64,000 nt of DNA from Lachnospiraceae bacterium (GCA_017427775.1 JAFRSD010000015.1:79661-143660), one strand, 5' to 3'. Positions 27,545 to 36,915 are shown, counted from the stretch's first letter. The notes: a model not told the origin generated them from the sequence alone. Translations and numbers: made by a program.

Positions 27545-28741
27545 CTATACGCCCGCCGTAAACGGCAGCTCCACTACGGTCTTAAAGCCTTCGTCATTCG
27601 TGAAGGACGCGCTTCCGCCGCATCGTTTCGCATACGCTTCAATCTTCTTTAACCCGAACCCGTTCCGGATCAGTTCCTCCCGGTTATCGGAGGTAAAGCC
27701 GCTCTTTCCGTTGTCCGTGACCGTCAGTTTCACGTGTCCCGCATCGGCAAGAAGCGAAACGACAAACCGGTCTGCTTTACCGTGACGCACGCCGTTTGAG
27801 AAACACTCCTGCAATACGCCCGTCAGGAATTCCGCATGCTCCTTCGGTACAAGGACCTCCGCGGAATACACATCATAAGACTGGCTTACCCGGAGCTCCG
27901 TATCCATCGTAAAGCCTTCCACAATGTTTTCAAGATATCTTTTGAGATCCTCGATTGGAACCGACGCATCCTCGTCATCCAGCGCCCTTACCGCACTCCG
28001 GATGGACTCCAGACTTCCGCGGATCCGCTCGTTGGCGTCGTTCATCCGTTTCCTTGCTTCCTCCGGCTTTGCCTCAAAAAGCATGTCCGCCGCGTCCAAC
28101 GTCATGATCGCGGCCGTAATCGAGTGGCCTACGTTGTTATGGATGTTGCGGCTGATATTCTCCCGCTCCAGAAGACGCGCATTCTTCTCGGCGCTGTATG
28201 ACTGCTGCGCAAGTTCCCGATTGAGCCTCCGCTCGTGCATCTCGCTTGCGACCGTCGCACTGAGCCTCTGTTGTTCCGTTCTCCGGCGGTCCTCCTGAAT
28301 GAGTAACAGCCGCCGTAACAGGAACAATACCGCGACGACGGTTCCGAGAACGGCTGCCGCGAAAATCAGCTCCGCAATATGTCTGCCGGCAGACTCGCCG
28401 GATACTTCCCGTACGCCGGGCATCTTCGTTGACACAACTCCGGCTGCCGCAAAGATCACATAGGACACTACTGCCGCCAACATTCCCGGGATGGGATGAA
28501 CCGTGACACAGGCTGCTGCCGGAAAGCCCCACCAATGACCGGAAAGAACACCCATAAGAAGCGCGCATACGGCAGTGCCAATCCGAAGAGCGGTGCGCTT
28601 CCGCGAGGGATCGGTTACATCTTCCGCCGCGATCAGAACCATCATTACGCCGGTTACGATCAATGTGACAGGCGGATAAACCGAACTAAGCGCGGACAGA
28701 ATGCCGGCAAGTAGCGCTATCGCCAGTTTCAGAAATACCAT
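27545..28741 (-). CDS. Sensor histidine kinase (HisKA_3 class)
   Basis: 398 residues with about five N-terminal membrane helices (to ~145), a coiled-coil linker rich in Arg/Gln/Glu, a phospho-acceptor helix SRNIHNNVGHSITA (H201) and an ATPase domain with LQECFSNGVRHGKA (N-box) and VTDNGKSGF. The lack of a large extracellular sensor loop is typical of LiaS/NarX-like short kinases detecting cell-envelope or membrane signals. ATG at 28741 with GGAGG eight bases upstream; a GTG three codons earlier is too close. Overlapping expression with the response regulator; the promoter lies in a large inverted repeat. Confidence 0.92.
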   Translation of the reverse strand: MVFLKLAIALLAGILSALSSVYPPVTLIVTGVMMVLIAAEDVTDPSRKRTALRIGTAVCALLMGVLSGHWWGFPAAACVTVHPIPGMLAAVVSYVIFAAAGVVSTKMPGVREVSGESAGRHIAELIFAAAVLGTVVAVLFLLRRLLLIQEDRRRTEQQRLSATVASEMHERRLNRELAQQSYSAEKNARLLERENISRNIHNNVGHSITAAIMTLDAADMLFEAKPEEARKRMNDANERIRGSLESIRSAVRALDDEDASVPIEDLKRYLENIVEGFTMDTELRVSQSYDVYSAEVLVPKEHAEFLTGVLQECFSNGVRHGKADRFVVSLLADAGHVKLTVTDNGKSGFTSDNREELIRNGFGLKKIEAYAKRCGGSASFTNDEGFKTVVELPFTAGV

Positions 28742-28767
28742 TGTCCGCACCTCCTTTTTGAAATCAA

Positions 28768-28808
28768 GGATACCCCGATTGTATCATAACATCGGGGTAT
28801 CCACAAGC
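28768..28808 (-). promoter_or_regulatory. Two-component promoter embedded in a 12-bp inverted repeat
   Basis: Minus strand: TTGTGG (-35), 17-base spacer, TACAAT (-10). The arms GGATACCCCGAT (28768-28779 on plus) and ATCGGGGTATCC (28791-28802) match perfectly and bracket the -10 region, so a bound protein would contact the promoter directly. No T-run, so it is not a terminator for the upstream ABC permease. Confidence 0.7.
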
Positions 28809-28843
28809 GGAGTCCGTTAAATACGTGTGGCAAATGTCACGTC

Positions 28844-29923
28844 TTAATACTCCGTCACATCGGTTTTACACATTTTCCGTCCCTTTAAGATGATCATCGG
28901 GACAAGCATTAAAAGGTTCGATACGATCACGCCGATAATGCCGTTCTTCGAACAATACGGGAGGTACTGACCTCTCGGGATATACAGGAGTTCGTTCAAA
29001 AGGAACGTTGCAAGAAGCATTGCGGCAACACCGATAACAAGCGCGATCAGATCCATCAGCCCGAGTTCCGCTGCTATCTTGCGGCGGATTCGTCCCTTTG
29101 ACACGCCGAGTGCCCGGTACACTGCAAATTCATACTCTCTCTTAATATACTGTCCGGTCACGACCGAGTTAAGCGTAACCGCCATGATCACGGAAAGAAT
29201 GATCAGGCCGACATAAAAGATCAGATCGATGTTTCCGAGGTCCTCCCGGATATAGTAATCGGTCGACTTCTCAATCCGGACCTTCCGATCACCGATGATC
29301 TTCTGCACATGGTCGATCAGTTCCTGCCCGGAAAGCGTCTCACTGATGATGTTGACGCGGTAACAATCCTCCTCTTTATTCTCCCGCAGGTAGAAGAACA
29401 TATAACTCTGATCGTTCATGATCCCTTGTATTTCGAACTCTTTTGTTCCGTTCAGGTCACCGATTTTCAATTTTCGGTTCCGCGCCATGTTCTCACTGAT
29501 CACCGCGCTCTGATCGGTTAGGCCGCTGCAGTCAAAGTCGATTCCGAGAAGGTCCATCGCCTTCTGCATATCTTCCTTCGAGCGGAATACCATGCTTCCG
29601 ACACCGGCTTCCAGACCAAGCGTCGTCTTGAGGCTCCCGCCGCCATAACCGTTGCCGGTACGGAACAGCGCGATCACTTCCTTATCGTTTTTGATATCCT
29701 CGCGAAACGACTTCCAGTCCCGGTAATCATCCGTATCCGTTGACAGCGCCGTCACCACAATCAAGCGGGAATCGTACTTCGCCGACACATCGTAAAACCA
29801 CCACACACTGCTGATATAATTGCCTGCCAGAAACATGCACATTGTTAAGAACATCATGAAAATGACAATGGCCGAACGGCTTTTGTTCTTTGCGATATAA
29901 TAGGCTGCCGAAAATGGCTTCAT
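28844..29923 (-). CDS. ABC transporter permease, FtsX/MacB-like
   Basis: 359 residues. One N-terminal membrane helix (~20-42), a ~190-residue extracytoplasmic domain, then three C-terminal helices in the FtsX arrangement (LIFYVGLIILSVIMAV, GLMDLIALVIGVAAMLL, GVIVSNLLMLVPMI). Such permeases work with a MacB-type ATPase in export or mechanotransmission (antimicrobial peptides, lipoproteins). It is the third gene of the permease-ATPase-permease operon. Confidence 0.85.
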   Translation of the reverse strand: MKPFSAAYYIAKNKSRSAIVIFMMFLTMCMFLAGNYISSVWWFYDVSAKYDSRLIVVTALSTDTDDYRDWKSFREDIKNDKEVIALFRTGNGYGGGSLKTTLGLEAGVGSMVFRSKEDMQKAMDLLGIDFDCSGLTDQSAVISENMARNRKLKIGDLNGTKEFEIQGIMNDQSYMFFYLRENKEEDCYRVNIISETLSGQELIDHVQKIIGDRKVRIEKSTDYYIREDLGNIDLIFYVGLIILSVIMAVTLNSVVTGQYIKREYEFAVYRALGVSKGRIRRKIAAELGLMDLIALVIGVAAMLLATFLLNELLYIPRGQYLPYCSKNGIIGVIVSNLLMLVPMIILKGRKMCKTDVTEY

Positions 29924-29947
29924 TGCTTTCTTCCTTTCCTTCCGCCC

Positions 29948-30622
29948 TTACCGTTCCCGGCCGGAGATGCTGCTGATATTACCGTCCCACATTTCGATCA
30001 TCGTATCGACGTCCGTGAGAACCGTCCGGTCGTGTGTCACAACGATCACAAGCCGTTCCTTCGAGTATTCCTTCAGAATCTTCATGATGTTAAATGCGTT
30101 CTCATGGTCAAGGGATGCGGTCGGCTCATCCGCGAAGATAACCTTCGGATCATTGATCAAAGCCCTTGCGATCGCAACTCTCTGGCACTGTCCGCCCGAA
30201 AGCTTGGCCGGCTTCTTTTTAAAGTCCCGTTCCTTAAGACCCATGATCTTAAGAATCTCCTTTGCCTTCTCAACCGTTTCCTTACCGGAATCCGAAGCCG
30301 CCACAAGGATGTTGTCAAGCGCGCTCATATAGGGCACGAGGTAATGCTTCTGGAAGACAAATCCGAACTCTTTCCGCCGCAGTGTCTCACGCTCGCGGTC
30401 CGGGATTGCGGTGAGCTCGAGGCCGTTGTATCGGACGCTGCCTTCGGTCGGCTTTTTGAGTGTCGAAAGACAGTACATCAGCGTACTCTTGCCGCTTCCC
30501 GAAGGCCCGCTGATCCCGACCAGTCCCTTGTCCGGAAGCTCTAAATCAAACCCGCCGAGCGCGTACATTTTCTCGTCCGTATCCATGTCGTAGATCATGC
30601 TGATATTTTTAACTTCAAACAT
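29948..30622 (-). CDS. ABC transporter ATP-binding protein (LolD/MacB/BceA type)
   Basis: 224 residues. Walker A GPSGSGKST (~41), Q-loop, signature LSGGQCQRVAIARAL, Walker B VIFADEPTASLD and H-switch VVTHDR. Small nucleotide-binding subunit working with two FtsX-type permeases on either side. The signature reads GGQCQ rather than GGQQQ, without obvious consequence. Confidence 0.94.
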   Translation of the reverse strand: MFEVKNISMIYDMDTDEKMYALGGFDLELPDKGLVGISGPSGSGKSTLMYCLSTLKKPTEGSVRYNGLELTAIPDRERETLRRKEFGFVFQKHYLVPYMSALDNILVAASDSGKETVEKAKEILKIMGLKERDFKKKPAKLSGGQCQRVAIARALINDPKVIFADEPTASLDHENAFNIMKILKEYSKERLVIVVTHDRTVLTDVDTMIEMWDGNISSISGRER

Positions 30623-30713
30623 TTTTATGTTCTCCTGTGGTCGTATTTGCCGGCCTGTGAAGGCGGCGTGTTTTGGTTCGTATGGACGTTCTGAACAGCC
30701 ATGCGGAATATCC

Positions 30714-31880
30714 TTAATCCTCCATCAGGTCGATGGTTTTGATCTTATGAACGGACAGCATGACAGGAATCTGCAGGATTCCGACGATCACGGCAAATGC
30801 CCCGAGAATCCGCAGTAACTGGTCCTTCATGAACCATGCCGAAACAAGTCCTCTCGGCTCCATGACCGTCACGTCGAGTATCTTCATCATGCCGAGCGAA
30901 GTGATCACGCCGAGCACGATTCCCGAAAGAAACAGGATGATCATCTCACGCATGATCATGCCGTAAATCTCGCCTTTTGAATAACCGATTGAAGCATACA
31001 GGCAATACTCATTAACACGGTTCCGCATGAAGGAAATGTAAGCGATCAGAACGGAAATCGTAAGAAAGATCATTACCACAAGAAGGATTACTTTCATTAC
31101 GCTGTCAATCGTACCGGCGATATCCTTATCCCACAATTTCTTATAGGTCACGGCGTCGCTGATGTTATCGCCGTTCTCCTCGGAAACGTGCACGCCGTAT
31201 TTGGCGGCAAGCTTCGTAAAATCCTTGCTGTTGTCATTACATAAAACGACAAATCCCCATCCGCTGTTATATCTTCCGCGCGGGGTCCCGAGGCATGCCA
31301 TTCCGTCCGAGCGGAGCGTTCCGACAACCTTGAATACCTGTCCATAGGAATTCTCTAAGAACCAGTCGCCGATCTTCATCTTTCCGTTTTTGAGGATGAT
31401 CTCGTCGACCACGACCTCACCTTCTCCTTCGGGCATGCGTCCTCCCGTCAGTACCGCGCCGAGGTGTTCCGCGACAAAGGGTATTTCCTCCGCCGGCAGC
31501 AGCGGGAATTCGTACCCGATTCCGCCGATCACGCCGTTGTAGGTGGCATTCAGAAACTGGGTGTCATATACCTTCGTAACGTCCGGATCGTTGCTGAGTG
31601 CCTCGAAAAACGCCTTATACTCTTGCCCGTAAGCCTTGGCATATTCTTCGATGGTTTCAAAATCGCTCCGTTTTACCGAGTAGGCATTGGCGGTCACTTC
31701 GGCAAATGAGATCCTTCTCGGATATTCGAAGATGATCGGCCGGAAGCTTTCGGTCGTTGCTCCGAGGATAAATGCGATGATGTACATCGCCATGAACGTG
31801 AGCCCGAGCGCTAAGATCAGCACGAAGCAGGTTCGTTTGTTGTTTTTAATATATCCGGTTGCGGACAATCGGCTTTTCAT
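30714..31880 (-). CDS. ABC transporter permease, FtsX/MacB-like
   Basis: 388 residues, first gene of the operon. N-terminal helix (~20-42), large extracellular domain and C-terminal FtsX domain with three helices (SVMKVILLVVMIFLTISVLI etc.) ending MLSVHKIKTIDLMED. The start is taken at 31880 (MKSRLSATGYIK) because AAGGAG is 9 bases upstream; the ATG at 31904 overlaps that site. The promoter and two palindromes lie 130-200 bases upstream. Confidence 0.85.
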   Translation of the reverse strand: MKSRLSATGYIKNNKRTCFVLILALGLTFMAMYIIAFILGATTESFRPIIFEYPRRISFAEVTANAYSVKRSDFETIEEYAKAYGQEYKAFFEALSNDPDVTKVYDTQFLNATYNGVIGGIGYEFPLLPAEEIPFVAEHLGAVLTGGRMPEGEGEVVVDEIILKNGKMKIGDWFLENSYGQVFKVVGTLRSDGMACLGTPRGRYNSGWGFVVLCNDNSKDFTKLAAKYGVHVSEENGDNISDAVTYKKLWDKDIAGTIDSVMKVILLVVMIFLTISVLIAYISFMRNRVNEYCLYASIGYSKGEIYGMIMREMIILFLSGIVLGVITSLGMMKILDVTVMEPRGLVSAWFMKDQLLRILGAFAVIVGILQIPVMLSVHKIKTIDLMED

Positions 31881-32008
31881 ACCGGAATGCTCCTTTTTAT
31901 GCATTTATTCTACAATCGTAGTCCCTTTGTTTTATCGCATTTCGTCAACTTCTATTCAGTTCGGTGTCCGGCAGACCCTGCCGGGTCCCGTACCCTGAAT
32001 TCTACTCA

Positions 32009-32037
32009 ATCATACCCGATTGCTGCACAAATAAAAA
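32009..32037 (-). promoter_or_regulatory. Weak promoter of the ABC operon
   Basis: TTTTTA (32037-32032), 17-base spacer, TATGAT (32014-32009) on the minus strand. The -35 box is poor, and two palindromes lie just upstream of it, which suggests an activated promoter. The TSS would be ~120 bases before the start codon. Confidence 0.5.
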
Positions 32038-32083
32038 GTGACCGCGGTCACGATTTTCACAGGAAAACCATGACTGCGGTCAT
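32038..32083. promoter_or_regulatory. Two palindromic sites upstream of the ABC operon promoter
   Basis: GTGACCGCGGTCAC (32038-32051, perfect) and ATGACTGCGGTCAT (32070-32083, one mismatched pair); shared core TGACYGCGGTCA. Centres are 32 bp apart, i.e. about three helical turns. Both lie just upstream of the weak -35. Likely dimer-binding sites of an activator. Confidence 0.7.
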
Positions 32084-32110
32084 ACCGTTCGTTGTCTTTA
32101 CATTTGTCTG

Positions 32111-32734
32111 CTATCTCACCTTAATCAGTAACAGTCTGCCGTTAGCAACCGATACACGGGCCGTCTTTCCGGGAAGCGGCTCGTTGCTGATACCGTATTG
32201 GTACTCGCAGGTGATTGATGCGTTCTCAAGCGGATATTTCGCGTCGCGTATTGTTACGCCTTCCGCAAGTCCCGTGATGTTTAAAAGCGAGAAATACGCA
32301 TACCGGTCTTCGATGAAAGCCGGCTCTTTTGAAACGATTTCCATCTCCGAATAATCGTCGATCATCTGTGCCCTCTTTCCGAGTGAATCGAGGTACAGAA
32401 GAATCGAAACATTACCGAGTGTGTGGTCAAGCCTTCCGCCGACCGTCCCGATCAGCAGGAACTCCGAAAAGCCTCGCTTCACGGCTTCCTTCACGGCATA
32501 AACCGTGTCGGTGTCATCCTTCTCGCACGGAAGCACAATCGTCTCTACCGAAAGGTGCGGATTCTCATGAGAATCGAAATCGCCGACGATCAGATCCGCC
32601 TGCACGCCGAGCGCGTCCATATGCTTAAGCCCGCTGTCGCAGAACACGAAGAAATCGCCGTACCGAAGGCAGCTTTTTACAAACTCATAATTGTCTATCG
32701 CGGCACCGCCGACGATCACACAACGTCTGTTCAT
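32111..32734 (-). CDS. thiN: Thiamine pyrophosphokinase
   Basis: 207 residues, phosphorylates thiamine to the cofactor TPP with ATP. The N-terminal VIVGGAAIDN and the VGDFDSHE, EKDDTDTVYAV and GRLDHTLGN motifs are diagnostic. Start at 32734 (MNRRCVIV) is preferred because AAGGA lies 8 bases before it; an earlier in-frame ATG overlaps the cytX stop. It is the last gene of the thiamine operon and provides the salvage end of the pathway, suiting thiM/thiD/cytX as importer-salvage partners. Confidence 0.94.
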   Translation of the reverse strand: MNRRCVIVGGAAIDNYEFVKSCLRYGDFFVFCDSGLKHMDALGVQADLIVGDFDSHENPHLSVETIVLPCEKDDTDTVYAVKEAVKRGFSEFLLIGTVGGRLDHTLGNVSILLYLDSLGKRAQMIDDYSEMEIVSKEPAFIEDRYAYFSLLNITGLAEGVTIRDAKYPLENASITCEYQYGISNEPLPGKTARVSVANGRLLLIKVR

Positions 32735-32738
32735 AAGT

Positions 32739-33953
32739 TCAGTCCTTTTCATTCGCGGCTTCGGACTCGCCTTCCTTATCGTTCCGGCATTTTCCGAAGA
32801 TCAAATAGGAAATAACACAGAGGATCATCGTGATCGCCATATCGGGCACCGTATATCCGACCGGAATATCCACACGCATCAGCAGACGGTAAGCGATGAA
32901 ACCGATTACCCAGATGATGAGGTTTCGGATGTCGAAACGATGCTTCGCGCCGGTTCTCTTCAGGATGAAGAAATCCGCGATCTGTACGGCGATCATCGGG
33001 GCAAATACAGACCCGATGAAGTATAAGAAATCGGTGATGTCATCCATCGGGAACAGGATTGCGCCGACAGTACCGATAACGGTTACCGCAATGCCGATCC
33101 ACCGGCTGCTCAGCTTCTTTGAGATCGACTCACTCGACACACCTGCCGAGTAGGCATCTAAGAAGGTCGTCGTTACGGTGGAAAATACGATGATCAAAAG
33201 TCCTACGATACCGAGACCTGCCTTTACGACAATCTGTGCGATATCGGACTCTTCGGTGAAGATCGCGGCCCCCATGCCGATGATGTACATCCAGCAGCTG
33301 ACCACGCCGTAAACAAGCGCGCTGACAGCCGTTGCCTTTACCGGCTTCTCGGCTTCTCTCGTGTAATCACTGATCAACGGAAGCCAGGAAAGAGGCATTG
33401 CGATGGAAAGTTCCAGTGCCGCGCCAAAGGACATGCTCTCGCCGTCCACATCATGGATCACTCCGCCACCGAAGATCACAAAGCTTAAGATCACGGTAAG
33501 GATGAAAAGCGCGGACATGGAAACCGTGTTCACCTTTCCGAGATTCTTGATTCCGATGAAGATCCAGAGAACGATCAGGGCGCCGATGACAAGACACCAG
33601 AGCCATTTCACATTTGCCCCCCAGATGCCGCCTGCGGCACCCGCGCCGTCATAGATCATGATCGCGGTCCAGCCGACAAGCTGGATGATATTGAGTACCG
33701 AGAAAAGCAGGCCGCCTATGGAACCGAAGCTCATCTTCGCGATCTCCATCGAACTCTGACGAACCTTGCCGCCGATCAGACCCGCTGCGAAAAGCATCAC
33801 GCAGCCGATCACATGGCCGAGCAGGATCGTTACCAGGCCTCTCATAAAGCCAAGGGAAGAATAATAAGTACCGGTCAGGATTTCCGCGATGGAAACCGCT
33901 GCGCCGAACCAGATCAAACCGTTTTCGAAAACGGAAGTACGTTTCTCGTTCAT
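32739..33953 (-). CDS. cytX: CytX-like putative hydroxymethylpyrimidine transporter (NCS1 family)
   Basis: 404 residues with about 12 membrane helices, NCS1 cytosine/HMP-type permease. The AEILTGTYYSSLGF start and the SDYTREAEKP segment resemble CytX. In the thiamine context (directly after thiD, overlapping by 4 bases, and under a TPP riboswitch) uptake of HMP is likely, as inferred for CytX by regulon comparison. Confidence 0.88.
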   Translation of the reverse strand: MNEKRTSVFENGLIWFGAAVSIAEILTGTYYSSLGFMRGLVTILLGHVIGCVMLFAAGLIGGKVRQSSMEIAKMSFGSIGGLLFSVLNIIQLVGWTAIMIYDGAGAAGGIWGANVKWLWCLVIGALIVLWIFIGIKNLGKVNTVSMSALFILTVILSFVIFGGGVIHDVDGESMSFGAALELSIAMPLSWLPLISDYTREAEKPVKATAVSALVYGVVSCWMYIIGMGAAIFTEESDIAQIVVKAGLGIVGLLIIVFSTVTTTFLDAYSAGVSSESISKKLSSRWIGIAVTVIGTVGAILFPMDDITDFLYFIGSVFAPMIAVQIADFFILKRTGAKHRFDIRNLIIWVIGFIAYRLLMRVDIPVGYTVPDMAITMILCVISYLIFGKCRNDKEGESEAANEKD

Positions 33954-34765
33954 GCCTCCGCCTCCTTCGCATATTCGCCGGTAAGGGCAAATCCGTGTGC
34001 CATCGGGCCGGATCCCGCACCGAGGTCAAGCATTGCCGCAAGGGCGTCGGAAATATACGCCTTCGCGCGCTTTACCGAGGTTTCAAGGTCATAGCCTTTG
34101 GCAAGATTGGAAGCAATCGCGCTTGAGAGCGTGCAGCCGGTTCCGTGGGTGTTCGGATTATTGATCCGCTTTCCGTTGAACCAGGTAAACTTGCCGTCCG
34201 CATAGAGAAGGTCGTTCGCGTCGTTGACGCTGTGTCCGCCCTTCAAAAGAACCGCACAATGATAGGTGTCGCCGATCTTCTTCGCGGCTTCGGTCATGTC
34301 CTGCTCCGTTTTGATGCTCATCCCGGAAAGAATCTCGCCTTCGGGGATGTTGGGCGTCGTCACGGTCGCCAGCGGGAGCAGCTCCGAAGTAAGCGTGTCT
34401 ACGGCGTCGCTCTTAAGTAGGACGGAGCCGGAGGTCGCTACCATAACCGGATCGACAACGACATTCTGTGCCTGATACTGTTTCAGTTTCGAAGCGATCA
34501 CCTTGATCAGGCTAACGCTCGAAACCATGCCGATCTTGACCGCATCCGGACGGATGTCCTCAAAGATCATATCGATCTGTTCTCCCAAAAATTCCGGGTC
34601 GGTTTCCCGGATCGATCTTACGCCGGTCGTGTTCTGTGCGGTCAGGGCGGTAATCGCGCTCATCGCATAAACACCGTTCATGGTCATTGTTTTCAAATCG
34701 GCCTGAATTCCGGCGCCTCCGCTGCAGTCGCTGCCTGCAATGGTCAATGCTGTCTTCATTTTCAT
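33950..34765 (-). CDS. thiD: Hydroxymethylpyrimidine/phosphomethylpyrimidine kinase
   Basis: 271 residues of the ribokinase-fold ThiD family: TIAGSDCSGGAGIQADLKT at the start and GTGCTLSSAIA with the catalytic Asp-region Gly-Thr-Gly-Cys near the end. It phosphorylates HMP twice to HMP-PP, the substrate of ThiE. Preceded by a 157-base spacer containing two hairpins (ACCGCG/CGCGGT and GGCACA/TGTGCC on the minus strand), which could cause partial termination between thiE and thiD. Overlaps cytX by 4. Confidence 0.96.
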   Translation of the reverse strand: MKMKTALTIAGSDCSGGAGIQADLKTMTMNGVYAMSAITALTAQNTTGVRSIRETDPEFLGEQIDMIFEDIRPDAVKIGMVSSVSLIKVIASKLKQYQAQNVVVDPVMVATSGSVLLKSDAVDTLTSELLPLATVTTPNIPEGEILSGMSIKTEQDMTEAAKKIGDTYHCAVLLKGGHSVNDANDLLYADGKFTWFNGKRINNPNTHGTGCTLSSAIASNLAKGYDLETSVKRAKAYISDALAAMLDLGAGSGPMAHGFALTGEYAKEAEA

Positions 34766-34922
34766 GTTACTCCTTTCATCCTTCGCGCGGCTGTAATCCT
34801 GCTGCGAAGTCTCAGCATCGTTTTATTAAGCGGCACAAGGTGGTGCCCCCGGTGTGCCCCTCGTTATGAAACCGCGGCATAGAGCGCGGTCATAAACTCA
34901 TATTTCTTTTTTCAGACAGTCA

Positions 34923-35564
34923 TTACTGCCCCACCGTTTCCTCCGCGAGCTTCCTCAGTTCGCGGCATTCCTTTTCAATGTCGGGTGCGCTGAAGATCGC
35001 GCTTACTAAGGCAAATCCGTCTGTTCCCGTCCCGGCAAGCTGCTTCATGTTTCCTTTGCCGATGCCGCCGATCGCGACTACAGGCACGTCGACCGCATCA
35101 CAGATTGCCTTAAGCGTTTCCTTCGGCAGAACATCGACATCGGTCTTCGTGGAGGTCGAGAACATTGCTCCGACGCCGAGGCAGTCCGCTCCGTTCCGGA
35201 CGGCTTCGACCGCTTCCTCAACCGTATGCGCGGATACGCCGATCATCATTCCTTCGCCGACCCGCTCGCGCACTTTCGCGGCCGCCATGTCCTCCTGCCC
35301 GACATGGATTCCGTCTGCATGACACGCGATCGCGATGTCCACATTGTCGTTCACGAAGAACGGAACGCCGTAGCGTTTGCAAAGCGCCGCAATCTCGACG
35401 GCTTCTTTCAAAAACGTATCCTCGTCAAGGTCCTTCTCGCGAAGCTGTACGCAGGTCACGCCGCCCTTAAGAGCCGATTCCACCTGCTCATACAGCGTCT
35501 GCTTTCCGGTCCATGCGCGGTCCGTTACCGCGTATAAAAGCATAGTTTTCTTATCGCACTTCAT
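34923..35564 (-). CDS. thiE: Thiamine-phosphate synthase
   Basis: 213 residues, TIM barrel joining HMP-PP and THZ-P to TMP. Motifs CVQLREKD, NDNVDIA, GIHVGQED, GVSAHT and GVGAMFSTSTK all present. Start ATG at 35564 (MKCDKKTMLL) with AAAGG before it; the gene overlaps the thiM stop by 14 bases. Confidence 0.96.
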   Translation of the reverse strand: MKCDKKTMLLYAVTDRAWTGKQTLYEQVESALKGGVTCVQLREKDLDEDTFLKEAVEIAALCKRYGVPFFVNDNVDIAIACHADGIHVGQEDMAAAKVRERVGEGMMIGVSAHTVEEAVEAVRNGADCLGVGAMFSTSTKTDVDVLPKETLKAICDAVDVPVVAIGGIGKGNMKQLAGTGTDGFALVSAIFSAPDIEKECRELRKLAEETVGQ

Positions 35565-36372
35565 ATTTGGCGCCTTTCTCAAGCTGCTCCGGACTCATTC
35601 GGTATACTGCATCGATAATATAATTCCGATAGGACGAATTGCCGTCCTGATCACCAAGCCTCTTATAGGCGATCTCGCCCGCAAGTCCCATCACGCATAC
35701 TGCCGCAGCCGCTGCCTCAAGCGGGTGCGTGGGATTGGCGGTCACGTACGCCGCCGTCATCGCCGACAGCTGGCAGCCCGTTCCGGTAACCGAACTCATC
35801 ATCGAATGTCCGTTCCGGATGCAGTACGTCTTCGTACCGTCCGTTACGATATCAATTGCTCCGGTGATCGCGATGACCGTGCCGAGCTTCTTTGCAACAC
35901 TTGCGGCAAATGCCACCGCTTCGTTCAGATTATCCTCATTCACGCTGTCCGCCACATCGGCATCCACGCCCTTGGTCGTTCCGCTTCCGTTTGCGAGCGT
36001 CTTGATCTCGGACATGTTTCCGCGGATCGCGGCGAACTTCACGTCTTTGATCAGTGCATACGCCGTTTCGGTGCGAAGCTTCGACGCCCCGGCGCCGACC
36101 GGATCAAGTACCACCGGATGACCGAGTGCGTTGGCCTTCTTTCCGGCGAGAAGCATTGCTTCAATCGTACGCTTGTTGAGCGTTCCGATATTGATATTGA
36201 GACCGCCGCATACAGTCGTAATCTCTTCGACTTCGCCGGCGTCGTCCGCCATGATCGGCGAGCCGCCGCACGCAAGAAGAATATTTGCGCAATCGTTAAC
36301 CGTCACGTAGTTCGTAATATTGTGTACAAGCGGACGGGTATTTCTTACATTTTCCATCATCTCTTTCAACAT
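35551..36372 (-). CDS. thiM: Hydroxyethylthiazole kinase
   Basis: 273 residues, phosphorylates the thiazole moiety for salvage. Conserved HNITNYVT, GGSPIMADD, LDPVGAGAS and GTGCQLSAMTAA motifs. With thiW, thiE and thiD it completes a salvage route from imported thiazole and HMP. Confidence 0.96.
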   Translation of the reverse strand: MLKEMMENVRNTRPLVHNITNYVTVNDCANILLACGGSPIMADDAGEVEEITTVCGGLNINIGTLNKRTIEAMLLAGKKANALGHPVVLDPVGAGASKLRTETAYALIKDVKFAAIRGNMSEIKTLANGSGTTKGVDADVADSVNEDNLNEAVAFAASVAKKLGTVIAITGAIDIVTDGTKTYCIRNGHSMMSSVTGTGCQLSAMTAAYVTANPTHPLEAAAAAVCVMGLAGEIAYKRLGDQDGNSSYRNYIIDAVYRMSPEQLEKGAKYEVR

Positions 36373-36384
36373 GTCTTCTCTCCT

Positions 36385-36915
36385 TTACGACGCTTCCTTT
36401 GTGTCCATGCTGTTCTGCATCATGCTGAGCGCACCGGACTTCTTCATGCTGAATACGATCACTCCCGCGATCAGCGAACCGACCGCCGTGGAAATGAAGA
36501 ACGGAAAGATATATACATAAAACGCAAGCTTGGAAGCATCCTGTCCCATGAACAGAATGGCAATCGGATAGGCGCACAATCCGCCGAGAACGGCCGTGCC
36601 GAAAACCTCTCCGACCAGGGTTAACGGAATGTTCTTCGTCTTCTTATAAAGCAGGCCGCAGAGGAACGCGCCGATCATGCTTCCCGGGAAAGCGAACAGA
36701 CTTCCGAGTCCGGTCAGGTTCCTTATAAGCGATGCGGCAAATGCGACGCACACGCCGTATACCGGCCCGAGCAATACGCCGCACAGCACGTTGACCACAT
36801 GCTGGATCGGGGCACATTTGCTCCCCAAAACCGGGAACGAAAGCAGGCTTCCCACCACGGCGACGGCACAGAACATGCCTGCCAGCGCGAGTTTGATGAT
36901 GTTTCTTTTCTTCAT
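36385..36915 (-). CDS. thiW: ThiW: thiazole/thiamine-precursor S component of an ECF transporter
   Basis: 176 residues with 5-6 helices of S-component topology; CAPIQHVVNVLCGVLLGP and NLTGLGS are ThiW-typical. It captures a thiamine precursor, presumably hydroxyethylthiazole, and docks with the shared ECF module (not in the window). First gene of the operon, following a structured leader and the TPP riboswitch. Confidence 0.93.
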   Translation of the reverse strand: MKKRNIIKLALAGMFCAVAVVGSLLSFPVLGSKCAPIQHVVNVLCGVLLGPVYGVCVAFAASLIRNLTGLGSLFAFPGSMIGAFLCGLLYKKTKNIPLTLVGEVFGTAVLGGLCAYPIAILFMGQDASKLAFYVYIFPFFISTAVGSLIAGVIVFSMKKSGALSMMQNSMDTKEAS

